Assembly (NCBI GenBank): GCA_000785145.2
Contig: JSZA02000033.1
Location: 1 to 54,303 of the forward strand
Source of the DNA: Candidatus Thiomargarita nelsonii
GTDB taxonomy: Bacteria > Pseudomonadota > Gammaproteobacteria > Beggiatoales > Beggiatoaceae
Reading direction: 5' to 3'
DNA length: 54,303 nt
Shown: positions 15,544 through 24,083 of the stretch, piece by piece
Layout of the letters: each line of letters starts with the position of its first letter
Numbering within the stretch: the stretch's first letter is position 1
The notes under the pieces: model-generated
Database searches by the model: none
Seen by the model: the letters and a program-made list of their open reading frames with translations, nothing else
What the model was told of the DNA's origin: nothing
Made by a program: the position numbers and the translations under genes

Positions 15544-17502
15544 ATGTGGAAAAAACACATTTTCAAGATATTATTATTCCTTTGTAGTGTAAGTTTCTTA
15601 GCCGTTTGGTTTCTTATCTCTCATTATGTGCATGACAAAAACCAAAGAGTGCAAATCGCTAAAAACCATGCTCAACAAGAGACACTACAGGCTGCACAAC
15701 AGATAGATAATGCGCTGAGTGAACTTTCATCTATCGCTCATCTTATCGCTGCTGATATCAGTTCGGGAAAATTAAAAAGGGAACACATTTTAGAGCGATT
15801 GAAAAGTACATTAAAAGCCAATTCCAATTTGTTTGGGATTGGTGTCGCTTTTGTTCCTTATATTAATAACCCACAAGTACGACAAATTTCGCCTTATTAC
15901 GTCAATAGAAACGGGGGACAAGCAAAACAAAATTTGTTACAAGTTTTTACTGTCCCTATCACTTATTTTGATCCTATCAAACAAAGCGAAATGATCATCG
16001 GCGTGGTTTTTATAGACTATCTCTCAAGCAATATAAAAACCTTGATGAATTCCCTCAAGCTTGGGAGAACAGGTTATGGATTTATTCTCTCTGAAAAAGG
16101 GATTTTTATAGCGCATCCGATTGGAGATTATGTCAAAAATCACCAAACGATTTTCAACTTAGCTGAATCATACCACGATGACGCGCTGCGGCGCTTAGCA
16201 GAAAAAGCCATTGATGGAGAAAGCGGGGCTATTGACTATATAGATCAAGTGACCGGACAAAATGCTTGGATATTTTACCAATTTATACCTTCTACTCATT
16301 GGTCAATGGGCGTCGTTTTTTTTAAGGATGTTTTAGAAACCTCTTCTTTACAACGACAACTGATTTGGATATGTATCGCTACCATTGTTTTTTTGATATT
16401 GTTAGCAAGCCTCCTGTTTCGAGCCGATAAGGGAGATAGACCCAGTCTTTGGAAAGTCGTATCTTTTAGCACGATACTATTAATTGTGGGCATAGGATTT
16501 TTATGGTACATCACACAAACCGCACCGTTCCATAAAGAACCTTCCAGTACCATGATTGTAGATAAAGTTGGCCTACAACAATTTATAAGCTCTCAGCAAA
16601 GTTCATCTAAAGAACCGAACTTTTATGTGCCAACGGGTGTTTTTATTGAGTCTCTCGAATTTTGGGGCACCAATAATGTCAATTTTTCTGGTTATATCTG
16701 GCAAAAATACACTGATGGCATTCATAATGGATTATCTCGTGGTTTTATTCTGCCGGAAGCTAAATCGGCTCAAATAATAGAAAGCTATTACTTAAAGAAA
16801 AATAATACTGAAATTATCGGCTGGCACTTTCAAGCGACAGTGCGTCATCAATTTAATTATACAAAATATCCTTTCGATAAAAGGGAACTCAATTTACGAA
16901 TATCACATAAAGATTTTGATAAAAATGTCATCCTGACACCTGATTTAGATGCTTATGGCGTTACGAATCCCACAGCTTGTCCAGGGATAAAACGTCAAAT
17001 CGTATTATCTGGCTGGTTGGCATTAAAAAGTTTTTTTTATTATCACAGCCACAATGAAGATACCAATTTGGGCATTGATGATTATGTTGGACACAGTAAT
17101 TTTTCCCATTTTCATTTTACCATTTTATTAAAAAGAGAATTCTTAGAACCCTTTATTAACAATATCTTACCACTTGTCATCGCCGGAGCGATATTGTTTG
17201 CGCTCCAAATGTGGTTAGGAAAAACAACAACATTTCTAAGGACATTAAGTGGGATATTTTTTGCGCTTTTACTTGCCCACATTAGACTAAGAAGCGCAAT
17301 CACAACACCAGAGATTATCTATATTGAGTGGTTTTACTTAGTCATCTATAGCAGTATTTTAATCATTATCATCAGTTACTTTATGTTTGAATATAAAATC
17401 AATCTTGGCTACTACCGCACAGGGCTTATACCAAAGCTACTTTTTTGGCCTACAATCCTTGTCAGCTGGTTTGTAATTACGGTCGTTATATTTTATGTTT
17501 GA
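15544..17502 (+). CDS. Cache sensor domain fused to a pentameric ligand-gated ion channel
   Basis: From ATG 15544 the protein has 652 residues. Order: membrane helix (about 5-25); a periplasmic double-Cache-type sensor domain (about 30-270, with SPYYVNRNGGQ, GRTGYGFILSEKG, STHWSMGVVF); two membrane helices (about 275-325); a Cys-loop-receptor-like ligand-binding domain (about 350-525) with the hallmark YPFDKRELNLRI near 442; then four helices M1-M4 (about 536-652). M2 is TTFLRTLSGIFFALLLAHI. The order and the YPFD motif identify a prokaryotic pLGIC with an added sensor. The upstream 20 codons in frame come from a spacer and are not favoured. It likely passes ions across the inner membrane in response to a small extracellular ligand; ligand and ion are unknown. 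Confidence 0.8.
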   Translation: MWKKHIFKILLFLCSVSFLAVWFLISHYVHDKNQRVQIAKNHAQQETLQAAQQIDNALSELSSIAHLIAADISSGKLKREHILERLKSTLKANSNLFGIGVAFVPYINNPQVRQISPYYVNRNGGQAKQNLLQVFTVPITYFDPIKQSEMIIGVVFIDYLSSNIKTLMNSLKLGRTGYGFILSEKGIFIAHPIGDYVKNHQTIFNLAESYHDDALRRLAEKAIDGESGAIDYIDQVTGQNAWIFYQFIPSTHWSMGVVFFKDVLETSSLQRQLIWICIATIVFLILLASLLFRADKGDRPSLWKVVSFSTILLIVGIGFLWYITQTAPFHKEPSSTMIVDKVGLQQFISSQQSSSKEPNFYVPTGVFIESLEFWGTNNVNFSGYIWQKYTDGIHNGLSRGFILPEAKSAQIIESYYLKKNNTEIIGWHFQATVRHQFNYTKYPFDKRELNLRISHKDFDKNVILTPDLDAYGVTNPTACPGIKRQIVLSGWLALKSFFYYHSHNEDTNLGIDDYVGHSNFSHFHFTILLKREFLEPFINNILPLVIAGAILFALQMWLGKTTTFLRTLSGIFFALLLAHIRLRSAITTPEIIYIEWFYLVIYSSILIIIISYFMFEYKINLGYYRTGLIPKLLFWPTILVSWFVITVVIFYV

Positions 17503-17561
17503 TCAACTTTTTTGTGTTAGACTTAGATATAACTTTAAACTGAAAGATTTTGTATTTAAAT

Positions 17562-18212
17562 ATGAAATATACTTTTTTATTCCTAGCCACGTTGACTTTA
17601 CCTGCTATGGCACTTGATGTGCAAATTACCCCTGACATCGAATCCGTGAAGGTGATGCACAATGCTAAAGAAGTGGTGATTCAGCGTCATCAGGATCCAA
17701 ATAATACGATTAACCCTGAGTTTGCCAAAACATCACGCGCCTGTCCGCCTTTTTGTATTAAACCAATGATTTTTGCACCAGGTATTGAAAGCATTGCAGA
17801 ATTGGAGATGCTTGACTACCTGAAAAAAGTGAGTGACGGTGATAACTCTATTTTGGTTATAGATTCACGCACACCGGATTGGGTAATCAAAGGCTCAATT
17901 CCGGGGGCTGTCAGTATTCCTTGGGATGTTCTCAGCGGTGCCAAATCTAGTCCGCCCATTGTCAAGAAATTATTGGAAGAACTATTGGGTGTCAAGATTA
18001 GCGAACAAGGTAAAGATTTTGAGGCGGCTAAAACCTTGGTTTTGTTTTGCAATGGGCCTTGGTGTGATCAATCAGCCAGCAATATCAGAGCATTACTCAA
18101 GCTTGACTATCCACCCGAAAAGCTCAAATGGTATCGCGGCGGTATGCAAGCTTGGGAGTCATTTGGTCTGACCACAGTTACGGATATTCCAATGCCATGG
18201 CTTGGATTTTGA
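17562..18212 (+). CDS. Periplasmic rhodanese-domain protein
   Basis: A 216-residue protein with a signal peptide (MKYTFLFLATLTLPAMA). A single rhodanese domain follows: ILVIDSRTPDW, GSIPGAVSIPW and the active-site loop CNGPWCDQS, whose first cysteine would carry persulfide, then WYRGGMQAWE. An additional cysteine-containing segment (SRACPPFCIKP) precedes the domain. Such proteins move sulfane sulfur in the periplasm, a fitting task in a sulfur bacterium. The longer frame starts at TTG 17550; ATG 17562 opens the signal peptide and is chosen. It lies 59 bases after the channel gene and could share its transcript. Confidence 0.8.
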   Translation: MKYTFLFLATLTLPAMALDVQITPDIESVKVMHNAKEVVIQRHQDPNNTINPEFAKTSRACPPFCIKPMIFAPGIESIAELEMLDYLKKVSDGDNSILVIDSRTPDWVIKGSIPGAVSIPWDVLSGAKSSPPIVKKLLEELLGVKISEQGKDFEAAKTLVLFCNGPWCDQSASNIRALLKLDYPPEKLKWYRGGMQAWESFGLTTVTDIPMPWLGF

Positions 18213-18214
18213 AT

Positions 18215-18245
18215 AATAGGAGTCCAAGATTTATCTTGGACCTCT
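18215..18245. repeat. CCAAGATTTATCTTGG hairpin
   Basis: One dispersed hairpin lies between the rhodanese gene and the double-Cache gene, immediately after the rhodanese stop. Confidence 0.7.
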
Positions 18246-18255
18246 AAATGGTGAA

Positions 18256-19707
18256 ATGAAAATGGGAAAAATTATTATAAGCTATATCGTCATCTCAGTT
18301 ATTTTGATTGTATCATACACCATTTATGGTGCCAGAAAAACCAGCGACGAAGTACTTGCTAAATACAAACAGGAAGAGATTTATAACATTAAACAAAATC
18401 TCAAAAACTTTGTAGATGTCGCCTACTCAACGATAGATTCCAACTATAAAAATTCTATGGATAAGAGTTATTTAGAACAACACTATGGCTATCGTTTGAA
18501 AAATATTATTGATGTTGCAGAAACGATCCTCAAATCAAAAGCAGAGGACGTTAAAAACGGGAAACTCAGTATCGTTGAGGCTCAAGCAAAAGCCATTGAA
18601 GCAATTCAAAAGATCAGATATGACGATGGTCGTGGATATATCTGGATTAATGATGTCTCTCTACCTTATCCTAAAATGATTATGCACCCAACAATTCCAT
18701 CACTCAATGGTCAAATTATGGATGATCCTAAATACAATTGTGCGATGGGTCAAAAAAAAAATATTTTTGTTGCGTTTGTTGAAGTTACCCAAAAACAAAG
18801 GGGGGGATTTGTCGATTATTTGTGGCCAAGAGCTACTCAAAACGGTTTAACGACTGATGTACCTAAATTGTCTTATGTCAGACACTTTCCAGCGTGGAAT
18901 TGGATTATTGGCACTGACTTCTATATTAATGATGCGATTTTGGATGGTATGGAGAAAAGCAAAGAAGAACTCAGACAAATGAGATATGACAATGGTATTG
19001 GCTTCTTTTGGATAAATAACACCGATGAATCTTTTCCTCAGTTCTACATGTACCCCATTGCGGCTTCAATTGAAAATCTGGTGTTAGCAGGTGGTAATCT
19101 TGACAAACTTGGGACGGTTATTAAATCTTTTATCAACATTTGCAAACAGAAAGGTAGTGGCTATATTGAGTACACCTGGGACAAGCCCACCCTAAAAGGC
19201 ACGATAAAAAATGTACCCAAACTATCTTATGTGAAGTTGTATGAACCATTGGGTTGGATAATAGGCACAGGTGTTTATTTAGACGATATAGATAAAGCCA
19301 TTGCTAGAGAAAGAAAATTTTTTTATCAACAAATTAAACAATTAATACTCAATCTTTTATTGTCTTCTATCGTCTTTTTTTTCTTCATTAGCATACTACA
19401 CTATGTTATGGGGCATAGTTTTTTAAAGCCTGTCAAGGACACGCCAACGGCTATTCAAAAAACAGAACAGACAGAACAGACAGAACAGACAGAACAGCAA
19501 CAACAAGACGTTATTAGTGTTAATGACAGCATAAAATTGGCCAAAGAAATCAGCAAAATCATACTGGCGGAACAAACCAAGTTATTAGCATTTACGATAG
19601 CCCTTCAAACAAACCAAACTAATTTGACTGATGAAGAAGTGGAAAAATTAGCCGCTCAAGTTTCTCAAGCGCTCGCGGATGTTGATGCCAAAATATTTAC
19701 CAAGTAA
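18256..19707 (+). CDS. Membrane protein with two Cache_2-type sensor domains and no known output domain
   Basis: A 483-residue protein with an N-terminal membrane helix (IIISYIVISVILIVSYTIYG), two tandem periplasmic sCache_2-like domains and a second membrane helix near 370. The domains are marked by IRYDDGRGYIWIND..MHPTIPSLNGQ..LSYVRHFPAWNWIIGTD and MRYDNGIGFFWINN..LSYVKLYEPLGWIIGTG. The cytoplasmic tail holds a TEQ tripeptide run and a heptad-like helix (KLAKEISKIILAEQTKLL). Chemoreceptors and kinases of this type carry MCP or histidine-kinase modules; none is present. It may be a truncated receptor or may pair with another protein. GNAT follows 15 bases downstream. Confidence 0.7.
   Translation: MKMGKIIISYIVISVILIVSYTIYGARKTSDEVLAKYKQEEIYNIKQNLKNFVDVAYSTIDSNYKNSMDKSYLEQHYGYRLKNIIDVAETILKSKAEDVKNGKLSIVEAQAKAIEAIQKIRYDDGRGYIWINDVSLPYPKMIMHPTIPSLNGQIMDDPKYNCAMGQKKNIFVAFVEVTQKQRGGFVDYLWPRATQNGLTTDVPKLSYVRHFPAWNWIIGTDFYINDAILDGMEKSKEELRQMRYDNGIGFFWINNTDESFPQFYMYPIAASIENLVLAGGNLDKLGTVIKSFINICKQKGSGYIEYTWDKPTLKGTIKNVPKLSYVKLYEPLGWIIGTGVYLDDIDKAIARERKFFYQQIKQLILNLLLSSIVFFFFISILHYVMGHSFLKPVKDTPTAIQKTEQTEQTEQTEQQQQDVISVNDSIKLAKEISKIILAEQTKLLAFTIALQTNQTNLTDEEVEKLAAQVSQALADVDAKIFTK
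19462..19497 (+). repeat. ACAGAACAG tandem microsatellite (4 copies) in the Cache gene
   Basis: Four exact 9-base units encode TEQ repeats in the cytoplasmic tail. Because the unit is three codons long, slippage would lengthen or shorten the linker without breaking the frame. Confidence 0.9.
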
Positions 19708-19722
19708 TCAAATAAATTAAAG

Positions 19723-20334
19723 ATGACTGAAAATAGAGTAATTTATCAAAGAGGATTGCCAGAGCAATTTAAATCAAGCGCAATTAAATTATATGATCAA
19801 GCGTTTGGTGCAAAAATATCGGTGGCGGTACGAGCCGACGAAAAACGCTTATTTCTCCTTAATAGTTGCTTCATGCCTGAATATGGAATATTCGCTATTT
19901 ATGATAAAAAGCTTGTAGGAATCGCAGGATATCATACGCCAACTGGCTCATTAACGGGTGGAATCACTTATGGCGACTTAATTTCACAATTGGGCTTCAT
20001 TATGGGCAATTGGGCAGCGCTGATCTTCAACCTTTATGAAAGAAAACCAAGAGCAGGCGAATTAGTCATGGATGGTATCGTTGTTCATTCTGACTTTCGA
20101 GGAAAAGGGATAGGTAGCAGGCTACTTGAAGAAATAGGAAAGTACGCTAAAGAAAATCAATTCAATCGTATTCGATTAGATGTCATTGATATCAACCCGA
20201 AAGCCAAAAAGCTATATGAGCGCAAAGGATTCAAAGCGGTGAAGAGCGAACAATTCCCGTATTTACGCTGGCTCTTAAGATTTAGTGGCTCTACAAGAAT
20301 GGAGTTAAGCACCAAGGGCAACCACTACCCTTGA
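19723..20334 (+). CDS. GNAT family N-acetyltransferase
   Basis: A 203-residue protein. The acetyl-CoA-binding motif A reads VMDGIVVHSDFRGKGIGSRLLEE (GKGIGS pyrophosphate loop), followed by the motif B-like IRLDVIDINPKAKKLYERKGF. The N-terminal half includes GIFAIYDKKLVGIAGYHT, the usual strands before motif A. The family transfers acetyl groups to small molecules or protein amines; the substrate cannot be predicted. It starts 15 bases after the Cache gene stop and is probably co-transcribed with it. Confidence 0.85.
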   Translation: MTENRVIYQRGLPEQFKSSAIKLYDQAFGAKISVAVRADEKRLFLLNSCFMPEYGIFAIYDKKLVGIAGYHTPTGSLTGGITYGDLISQLGFIMGNWAALIFNLYERKPRAGELVMDGIVVHSDFRGKGIGSRLLEEIGKYAKENQFNRIRLDVIDINPKAKKLYERKGFKAVKSEQFPYLRWLLRFSGSTRMELSTKGNHYP

Positions 20335-20433
20335 ATCGCGGATTAAAGGGATTAAAAACCTAAAAACACTCATTATCTAATCTTTTGACTTTGATGGGTT
20401 TAAATCCGCGTCATCGGTTTAATCCGTGATTCA
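20331..20433. repeat. TGAATCGCGGATTAAAG inverted repeat
   Basis: TTGAATCGCGGATTAAAGGG at the left pairs with CGGTTTAATCCGTGATTCAA at the right, with a TTTAAATCCGCG copy inside. It forms a long imperfect stem between the GNAT gene and the nuclease pseudogene. Confidence 0.6.
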
Positions 20434-20457
20434 ATGTTTTTTTTACTTGGAACAAAT

Positions 20458-21324
20458 ATGAAAAAATTACCCCTGGGAGTTCAAACCTTTTCCGAAATAA
20501 TTAAGGAAGGATATCTGTATGTTGACAAAACCCAACAGATTGCAGAATTAATACAAAGCAAATACGTCTTTTTATCCCGCCCTCGGCTGTTTGGAAACGA
20601 AGTAACGTCACTCCGTTCCGTTCAAATCTTTGCTAGTTTCCACCTTATCTGAAATATTTTCCGGCAATCAAGCCCTTTTTCAGGGGCTCTATATCTATGA
20701 TAAGATTGAATGGCAAGTACATCCGGTTATTGTGATTGATTTTAACAGCATATCCTACTCTAATGACGAGGTATTTAGAGCCTCATTATTATCCTTATTA
20801 GATGAGGTTGCCGCTGAATATGACATTGTATTCTCAAAAACGTTGTTAAAGAAGCCTTTATTACTTATCTGTTTGAAAGTTTCACCCAAAATTAATTGGG
20901 AAAAATCCAACCGGCAGCGGAAAATTTGCGTACTTATTTACAGGCGGAAAATCTTGATGGCTTTATGAACATCATCCGTGCCTTATTTGCCAAAATTCCA
21001 TATCCATTACACATTGAAAAAGAAGCCTATTATCACTCGCTATTTTATATGATATTAGTGTTGATGGGCGTTGAAATAGATTTAGAGGTGCTGACGGATA
21101 AGGGGCGTATTGATGGCGTGTTGGCTTTTCCAGAAAAAATTTATCTGATTGAATTTAAACATGGCAAAGCGGGTAGTCAAATAGATAACTTGGCTAAAAA
21201 AGCCCTCAAGCAAATCAAAGACAAAAATTATGGAGAACGGTTTTTAAATGATGGGCGCCCACGAATATATCTTGGTGTGGGCTTTGCGGGTAAAGAGATG
21301 GGGTATAAAATAGAGAGTGTTTAG
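20458..21324 (+). pseudogene. AAA-ATPase-like / PD-(D/E)XK nuclease protein (DUF1703 type), broken
   Basis: The normal protein is about 500 residues: an AAA-like ATPase followed by a PD-(D/E)XK nuclease domain. Here 20458-20597 give LPLGVQTFSEIIKEGYLYVDKT and RPRLFG. A 28-base insertion (20598-20625) breaks the P-loop; removing it restores FGKSLLVSTL. The frame then runs to FSKT near 20840 and jumps to VKEAFITYLFESF, deleting roughly 200 residues. The last part (20896-21324) keeps HIEKEAYYHSLFYMILVLMG and the nuclease core GRIDGVLAF..KIYLIEFKHGK. These proteins are numerous, fast-decaying families in large sulfur bacteria; function is unknown. Confidence 0.85.
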
Positions 21325-21369
21325 CGAACACGACATTCACATTGTATCTATTGAGTCGCAACAAACAAG

Positions 21370-21474
21370 ATACAGACTTTTTTCGCCTATTGCAAGGTTT
21401 TAATCACCTACTCCTCTGCGCGGCACGATATGGCAACAGGGATTGCCCACCATTCTCAAGTTTTTAGTTTGGAC
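21370..21474. repeat. Left 105-bp direct repeat flanking the PIN/AAA+ cassette
   Basis: Bases 21370-21474 are identical, as far as I can align by eye, to 23442-23546, in the same orientation; both start ATACAGACTTTTTTCGCC and end TTTTTAGTTTGGAC. A short piece (TTGCCCACCATTCTCAAGTT) recurs near 30108. The stretch from here to 21598 contains no gene. Confidence 0.9.
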
Positions 21475-21598
21475 GAGTTGCCCCAATCCGTTTAGAGAGT
21501 CAATCCGTTGTACTTATTTTTTAAACCCATATCCTAACGGCTTTGAATAGGGATGAGACAAATCACTGTCCATTGTGCCGGCAACCAAATCAAATCAT

Positions 21599-22711
21599 TT
21601 ATATATAGCGGAAAGGGGGGGTTAAAGAAGCATTGAAGAACGAAACCACCCTCTCTTTAGTGACTTTATTCACTTGATTCTCTAACGAATAATAGAGAAT
21701 GTCAGAACAGTTTTTGTTGATCTCGTAAGGTGTTATTAAAAAATTGGTATGTAATGAATTCAAAATAACTTTTAACGAATCCTTCTCAAAGGGAAAATAG
21801 TCTGTTGACGGCTCAATTTGGTAATGGGTTATCAAATCATGGCAGTATTCTAAACCTTTCTCCATTGAAAGTTCAGTAAACACTATTTTTTGATTTATCC
21901 GAGACCATAAGGTATCTCCAATTAATATTCTTAGTGTATCGATATCACTCTCGTTTAAGGTATAATTCATAAAAACCAAAAAGTTATCATTGGTATCAAC
22001 CAGCGTTATTATGCCTTGCGTTAATCTTTTGAATTGCTTAGAGGTGTAGTACAGCAAATTTTCCAGTTCATCTATCCACAAAACCACTCTCGTTAATATA
22101 TTTCCAGCTGTTAAACAAACAATTAGCCCTGCCAAAAATTTCAAATAATCAACTTCGGTGTTTAAAGCACGAGCTAACTGGAATTGTTTTAATTCTGTCC
22201 TAGTCACGTTGCCATAGACATATCTATACATGAATTCGGTCAGTTTCGGTTCACAATCACCTAACTTGATGAGAGCGGAAGCATAAACATCACTTTTTAT
22301 ATTAGAATTAATGAGGTTAAACAACTGATATTTTCCTAATTCTGCAATGCGAGCCTTGATAATTTCTTTTAGTTTGGTGAAAGAAATATCATCTATGATA
22401 TCTTTGAGAAGTTGCTCAATCGCGTTACTACCTTCTAGCGGGGTTCTAACATAAAGCGTTATAAACTCAACATTCTGCTTGAGAATAGATTGATTTTTGA
22501 AATAAAAGGCGGCATGAGTTTTACCTGCACCAAAAGGCCCCCAATTAAGTATTAAATTACGAGGCTTATTAGCGTTGAGATAAGTATTTTCAATTTGTTC
22601 CTTTTGGGTTTTCATGCCTGCCCAAAATACTGGTACCTCACTTTGAAATGCTAGCGAACGACCAATTAATTCAAACGGATTTTTGGTTAGGTTGAATTCT
22701 TTAAAAGTCAT
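21599..22711 (-). CDS. AAA+ / STAND-like P-loop ATPase of the PIN cassette
   Basis: A 370-residue protein. Walker A is GPFGAGKT (residues 58-65) and Walker B is RVVLWIDELEN (about 208-217, D214-E215). The N-terminus (FNLTKNPFELIGRSLAFQ) resembles the start of Orc/ExeA-like ATPases that remodel or sense nucleic acid. The C-terminus (PYEINKNCSDILYYSLE) looks like a small winged-helix or lid region. The ATG overlaps the stop of the small helical gene upstream (ATGA), so stoichiometric production is likely. Together with a PIN-like nuclease it suggests an ATP-controlled RNA-cutting system, possibly defence. I do not know a named system with this exact gene set. Confidence 0.7.
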   Translation of the reverse strand: MTFKEFNLTKNPFELIGRSLAFQSEVPVFWAGMKTQKEQIENTYLNANKPRNLILNWGPFGAGKTHAAFYFKNQSILKQNVEFITLYVRTPLEGSNAIEQLLKDIIDDISFTKLKEIIKARIAELGKYQLFNLINSNIKSDVYASALIKLGDCEPKLTEFMYRYVYGNVTRTELKQFQLARALNTEVDYLKFLAGLIVCLTAGNILTRVVLWIDELENLLYYTSKQFKRLTQGIITLVDTNDNFLVFMNYTLNESDIDTLRILIGDTLWSRINQKIVFTELSMEKGLEYCHDLITHYQIEPSTDYFPFEKDSLKVILNSLHTNFLITPYEINKNCSDILYYSLENQVNKVTKERVVSFFNASLTPPFRYI

Positions 22712-22926
22712 AGTCGTTTTACCTCTAATAAGTTATAAATATTGTATAAATGGCGAAAGTATTTAACTTGTTTATCCTTGACTTCGTTGTTTAACTTTTG
22801 TACTTTTTGAGCGTACTCATCGGGATAAAAATTACTTCTTAATTTTTCAAGTTCTTTTCTTGCTTGTTTAAACTTATAGGCCAATAAATCTTGTATGGCG
22901 TTTTTAGCCATCTTATTTTTCATCAT
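22708..22926 (-). CDS. Small helical protein of the PIN cassette
   Basis: A 72-residue lysine-rich helical protein (AKNAIQDLLAYKFKQARKEL followed by a heptad-like stretch VQKLNNEVKDKQVKYF). It starts inside the 3' end of the PIN-like gene (14-base overlap) and overlaps the ATPase start by four. It may be an adaptor or antitoxin-like linker. Alternatively it continues the PIN protein through a +1 shift in the GATGAAAAATAAG stretch. No family is recognised. Confidence 0.5.
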   Translation of the reverse strand: MMKNKMAKNAIQDLLAYKFKQARKELEKLRSNFYPDEYAQKVQKLNNEVKDKQVKYFRHLYNIYNLLEVKRL

Positions 22927-23287
22927 CGGTTAGAAAAACCAGAGCGGTTTTACCCATCATAAATAAATCAATAGCCACAGCAAAATTGTCTATTTCACCC
23001 TTATTAGGCGATGGAGAAGGTAAAACTTTTGCCACTAATTTTTGCTCATATTCCGTTTCTGTTAATTTACTAAAAGAATGAATTTTGTTGTTTCGTGACA
23101 AAACATTGGCACTGGTTGATGAGAGATGTCGAGTAATTTCTCTACTAACTTCCGGGCTGTATTTAATAGTGACGACTTCATCAAGCAATTTTAAAAGTGA
23201 ATAATTATTGCCACCTATCATGACACTAAAATCAGATTCTTCAAGATAAATATAACTACAAGCATCTATAATACAAGTTAATTTCAT
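22913..23287 (-). CDS. PIN-domain-like nuclease
   Basis: From ATG 23287 the protein has 124 residues (the frame's TTG 23296 is ignored). LTCIIDACSYIYLEE gives the first acidic residue of a PIN fold, SPEVSREITRHL the second, KGEIDNFAVAIDLF the third, and VFLTDDEK the fourth. PIN domains cut single-stranded RNA with Mg2+ or Mn2+. The protein ends right after TDDEK, where typical PIN domains continue 20-40 residues, so it is either short or continues into the next frame. First gene of a three-gene overlapping operon. Confidence 0.6.
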   Translation of the reverse strand: MKLTCIIDACSYIYLEESDFSVMIGGNNYSLLKLLDEVVTIKYSPEVSREITRHLSSTSANVLSRNNKIHSFSKLTETEYEQKLVAKVLPSPSPNKGEIDNFAVAIDLFMMGKTALVFLTDDEK

Positions 23288-23441
23288 ATAATTCAATGAT
23301 ATTTTTATTTTACCTTGTTACGTAGCAAGCGTCCCACTGCCTAAATATCCCTAGCTCACTATTTATTTGTTCTAGGGTTTTAAAATCACTATAGGGCATG
23401 GTTTGATAATTCCTTTTTGATAGGTAGATCACAGTCGCAAT

Positions 23442-23546
23442 ATACAGACTTTTTTCGCCTATTGCAAGGTTTTAATCACCTACTCCTCTGCGCGGCACGA
23501 TATGGCAACAGGGATTGCCCACCATTCTCAAGTTTTTAGTTTGGAC
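23442..23546. repeat. Right 105-bp direct repeat flanking the PIN/AAA+ cassette
   Basis: It matches 21370-21474 in the same orientation. It is followed at 23551-23583 by the perfect hairpin AGAAATGCCATTTTTT / AAAAAATGGCATTTCT. The interval 23288-23441 has no gene. Confidence 0.9.
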
Positions 23547-23655
23547 TCTAAGAAATGCCATTTTTTCAAAAAATGGCATTTCTAAAAGTTTAAAAAGGCG
23601 TACAAAAAAATTAAATCTAGGACACCTAAATGCCATAAATTTAGGGACAAGTCTA

Positions 23656-24060
23656 TTAATTTTCTGCTTTTTTAAGCAAGGCAATTATCTCTCTCAAATC
23701 ACTCACCTGTTGTTTTAAATAATCAATTTCTTTTTGTTGCTGTTCAACCATTAAATGTGCATTTTCTAATTCAGGTTTGTATTCTGTCTGTTCAGTTGAA
23801 AGAGAATTAACATTTTGAAATTGAGTAAAGTGAGAAGAAGCTGTAAAATTAAATACATTTTTGTCATCCAAACAAAATAACTGCGACAACTCTATTCCCA
23901 TGAGTTGAGCAATTTGCTGAAGTCGAGAAAGATTCACATCAGTCTCACCTCGCTCTATCTTGGCGTATGACTGAGTTGATATGCCCAATTTATCCGCCAC
24001 CGTTTCTTGGGTCAAATTTCTTAATTTGCGAATGGTTTTAAGTTTTTCAGGTAATTCCAT
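23656..24060 (-). CDS. XRE-family transcriptional regulator
   Basis: A 134-residue protein. Residues 5-60 form a Cro/C1-type helix-turn-helix (LKTIRKLRNLTQETVADKLG, ISTQSYAKIERGETDVNLSRLQQIAQ). A linker follows and then a C-terminal leucine-zipper-like coil (MVEQQQKEIDYLKQQVSDLREIIALL, quoted here in part by its heptad core EIDYLKQQVSDL) for dimerisation. It lies upstream of the PIN/AAA+ cassette on the same strand, across the right direct repeat, and may control it. Two 25-bp direct repeats upstream of its start are candidate operators. A remnant of a second copy lies at 29813-29957. Confidence 0.85.
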   Translation of the reverse strand: MELPEKLKTIRKLRNLTQETVADKLGISTQSYAKIERGETDVNLSRLQQIAQLMGIELSQLFCLDDKNVFNFTASSHFTQFQNVNSLSTEQTEYKPELENAHLMVEQQQKEIDYLKQQVSDLREIIALLKKAEN

Positions 24061-24083
24061 AAATAGATACTGTCAGTTATATC

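Noticed and set aside
21599..24060. Prophage or integrative plasmid
   Set aside because: No integrase, structural gene, tRNA target or replication gene is seen; the direct repeats flank only three genes.
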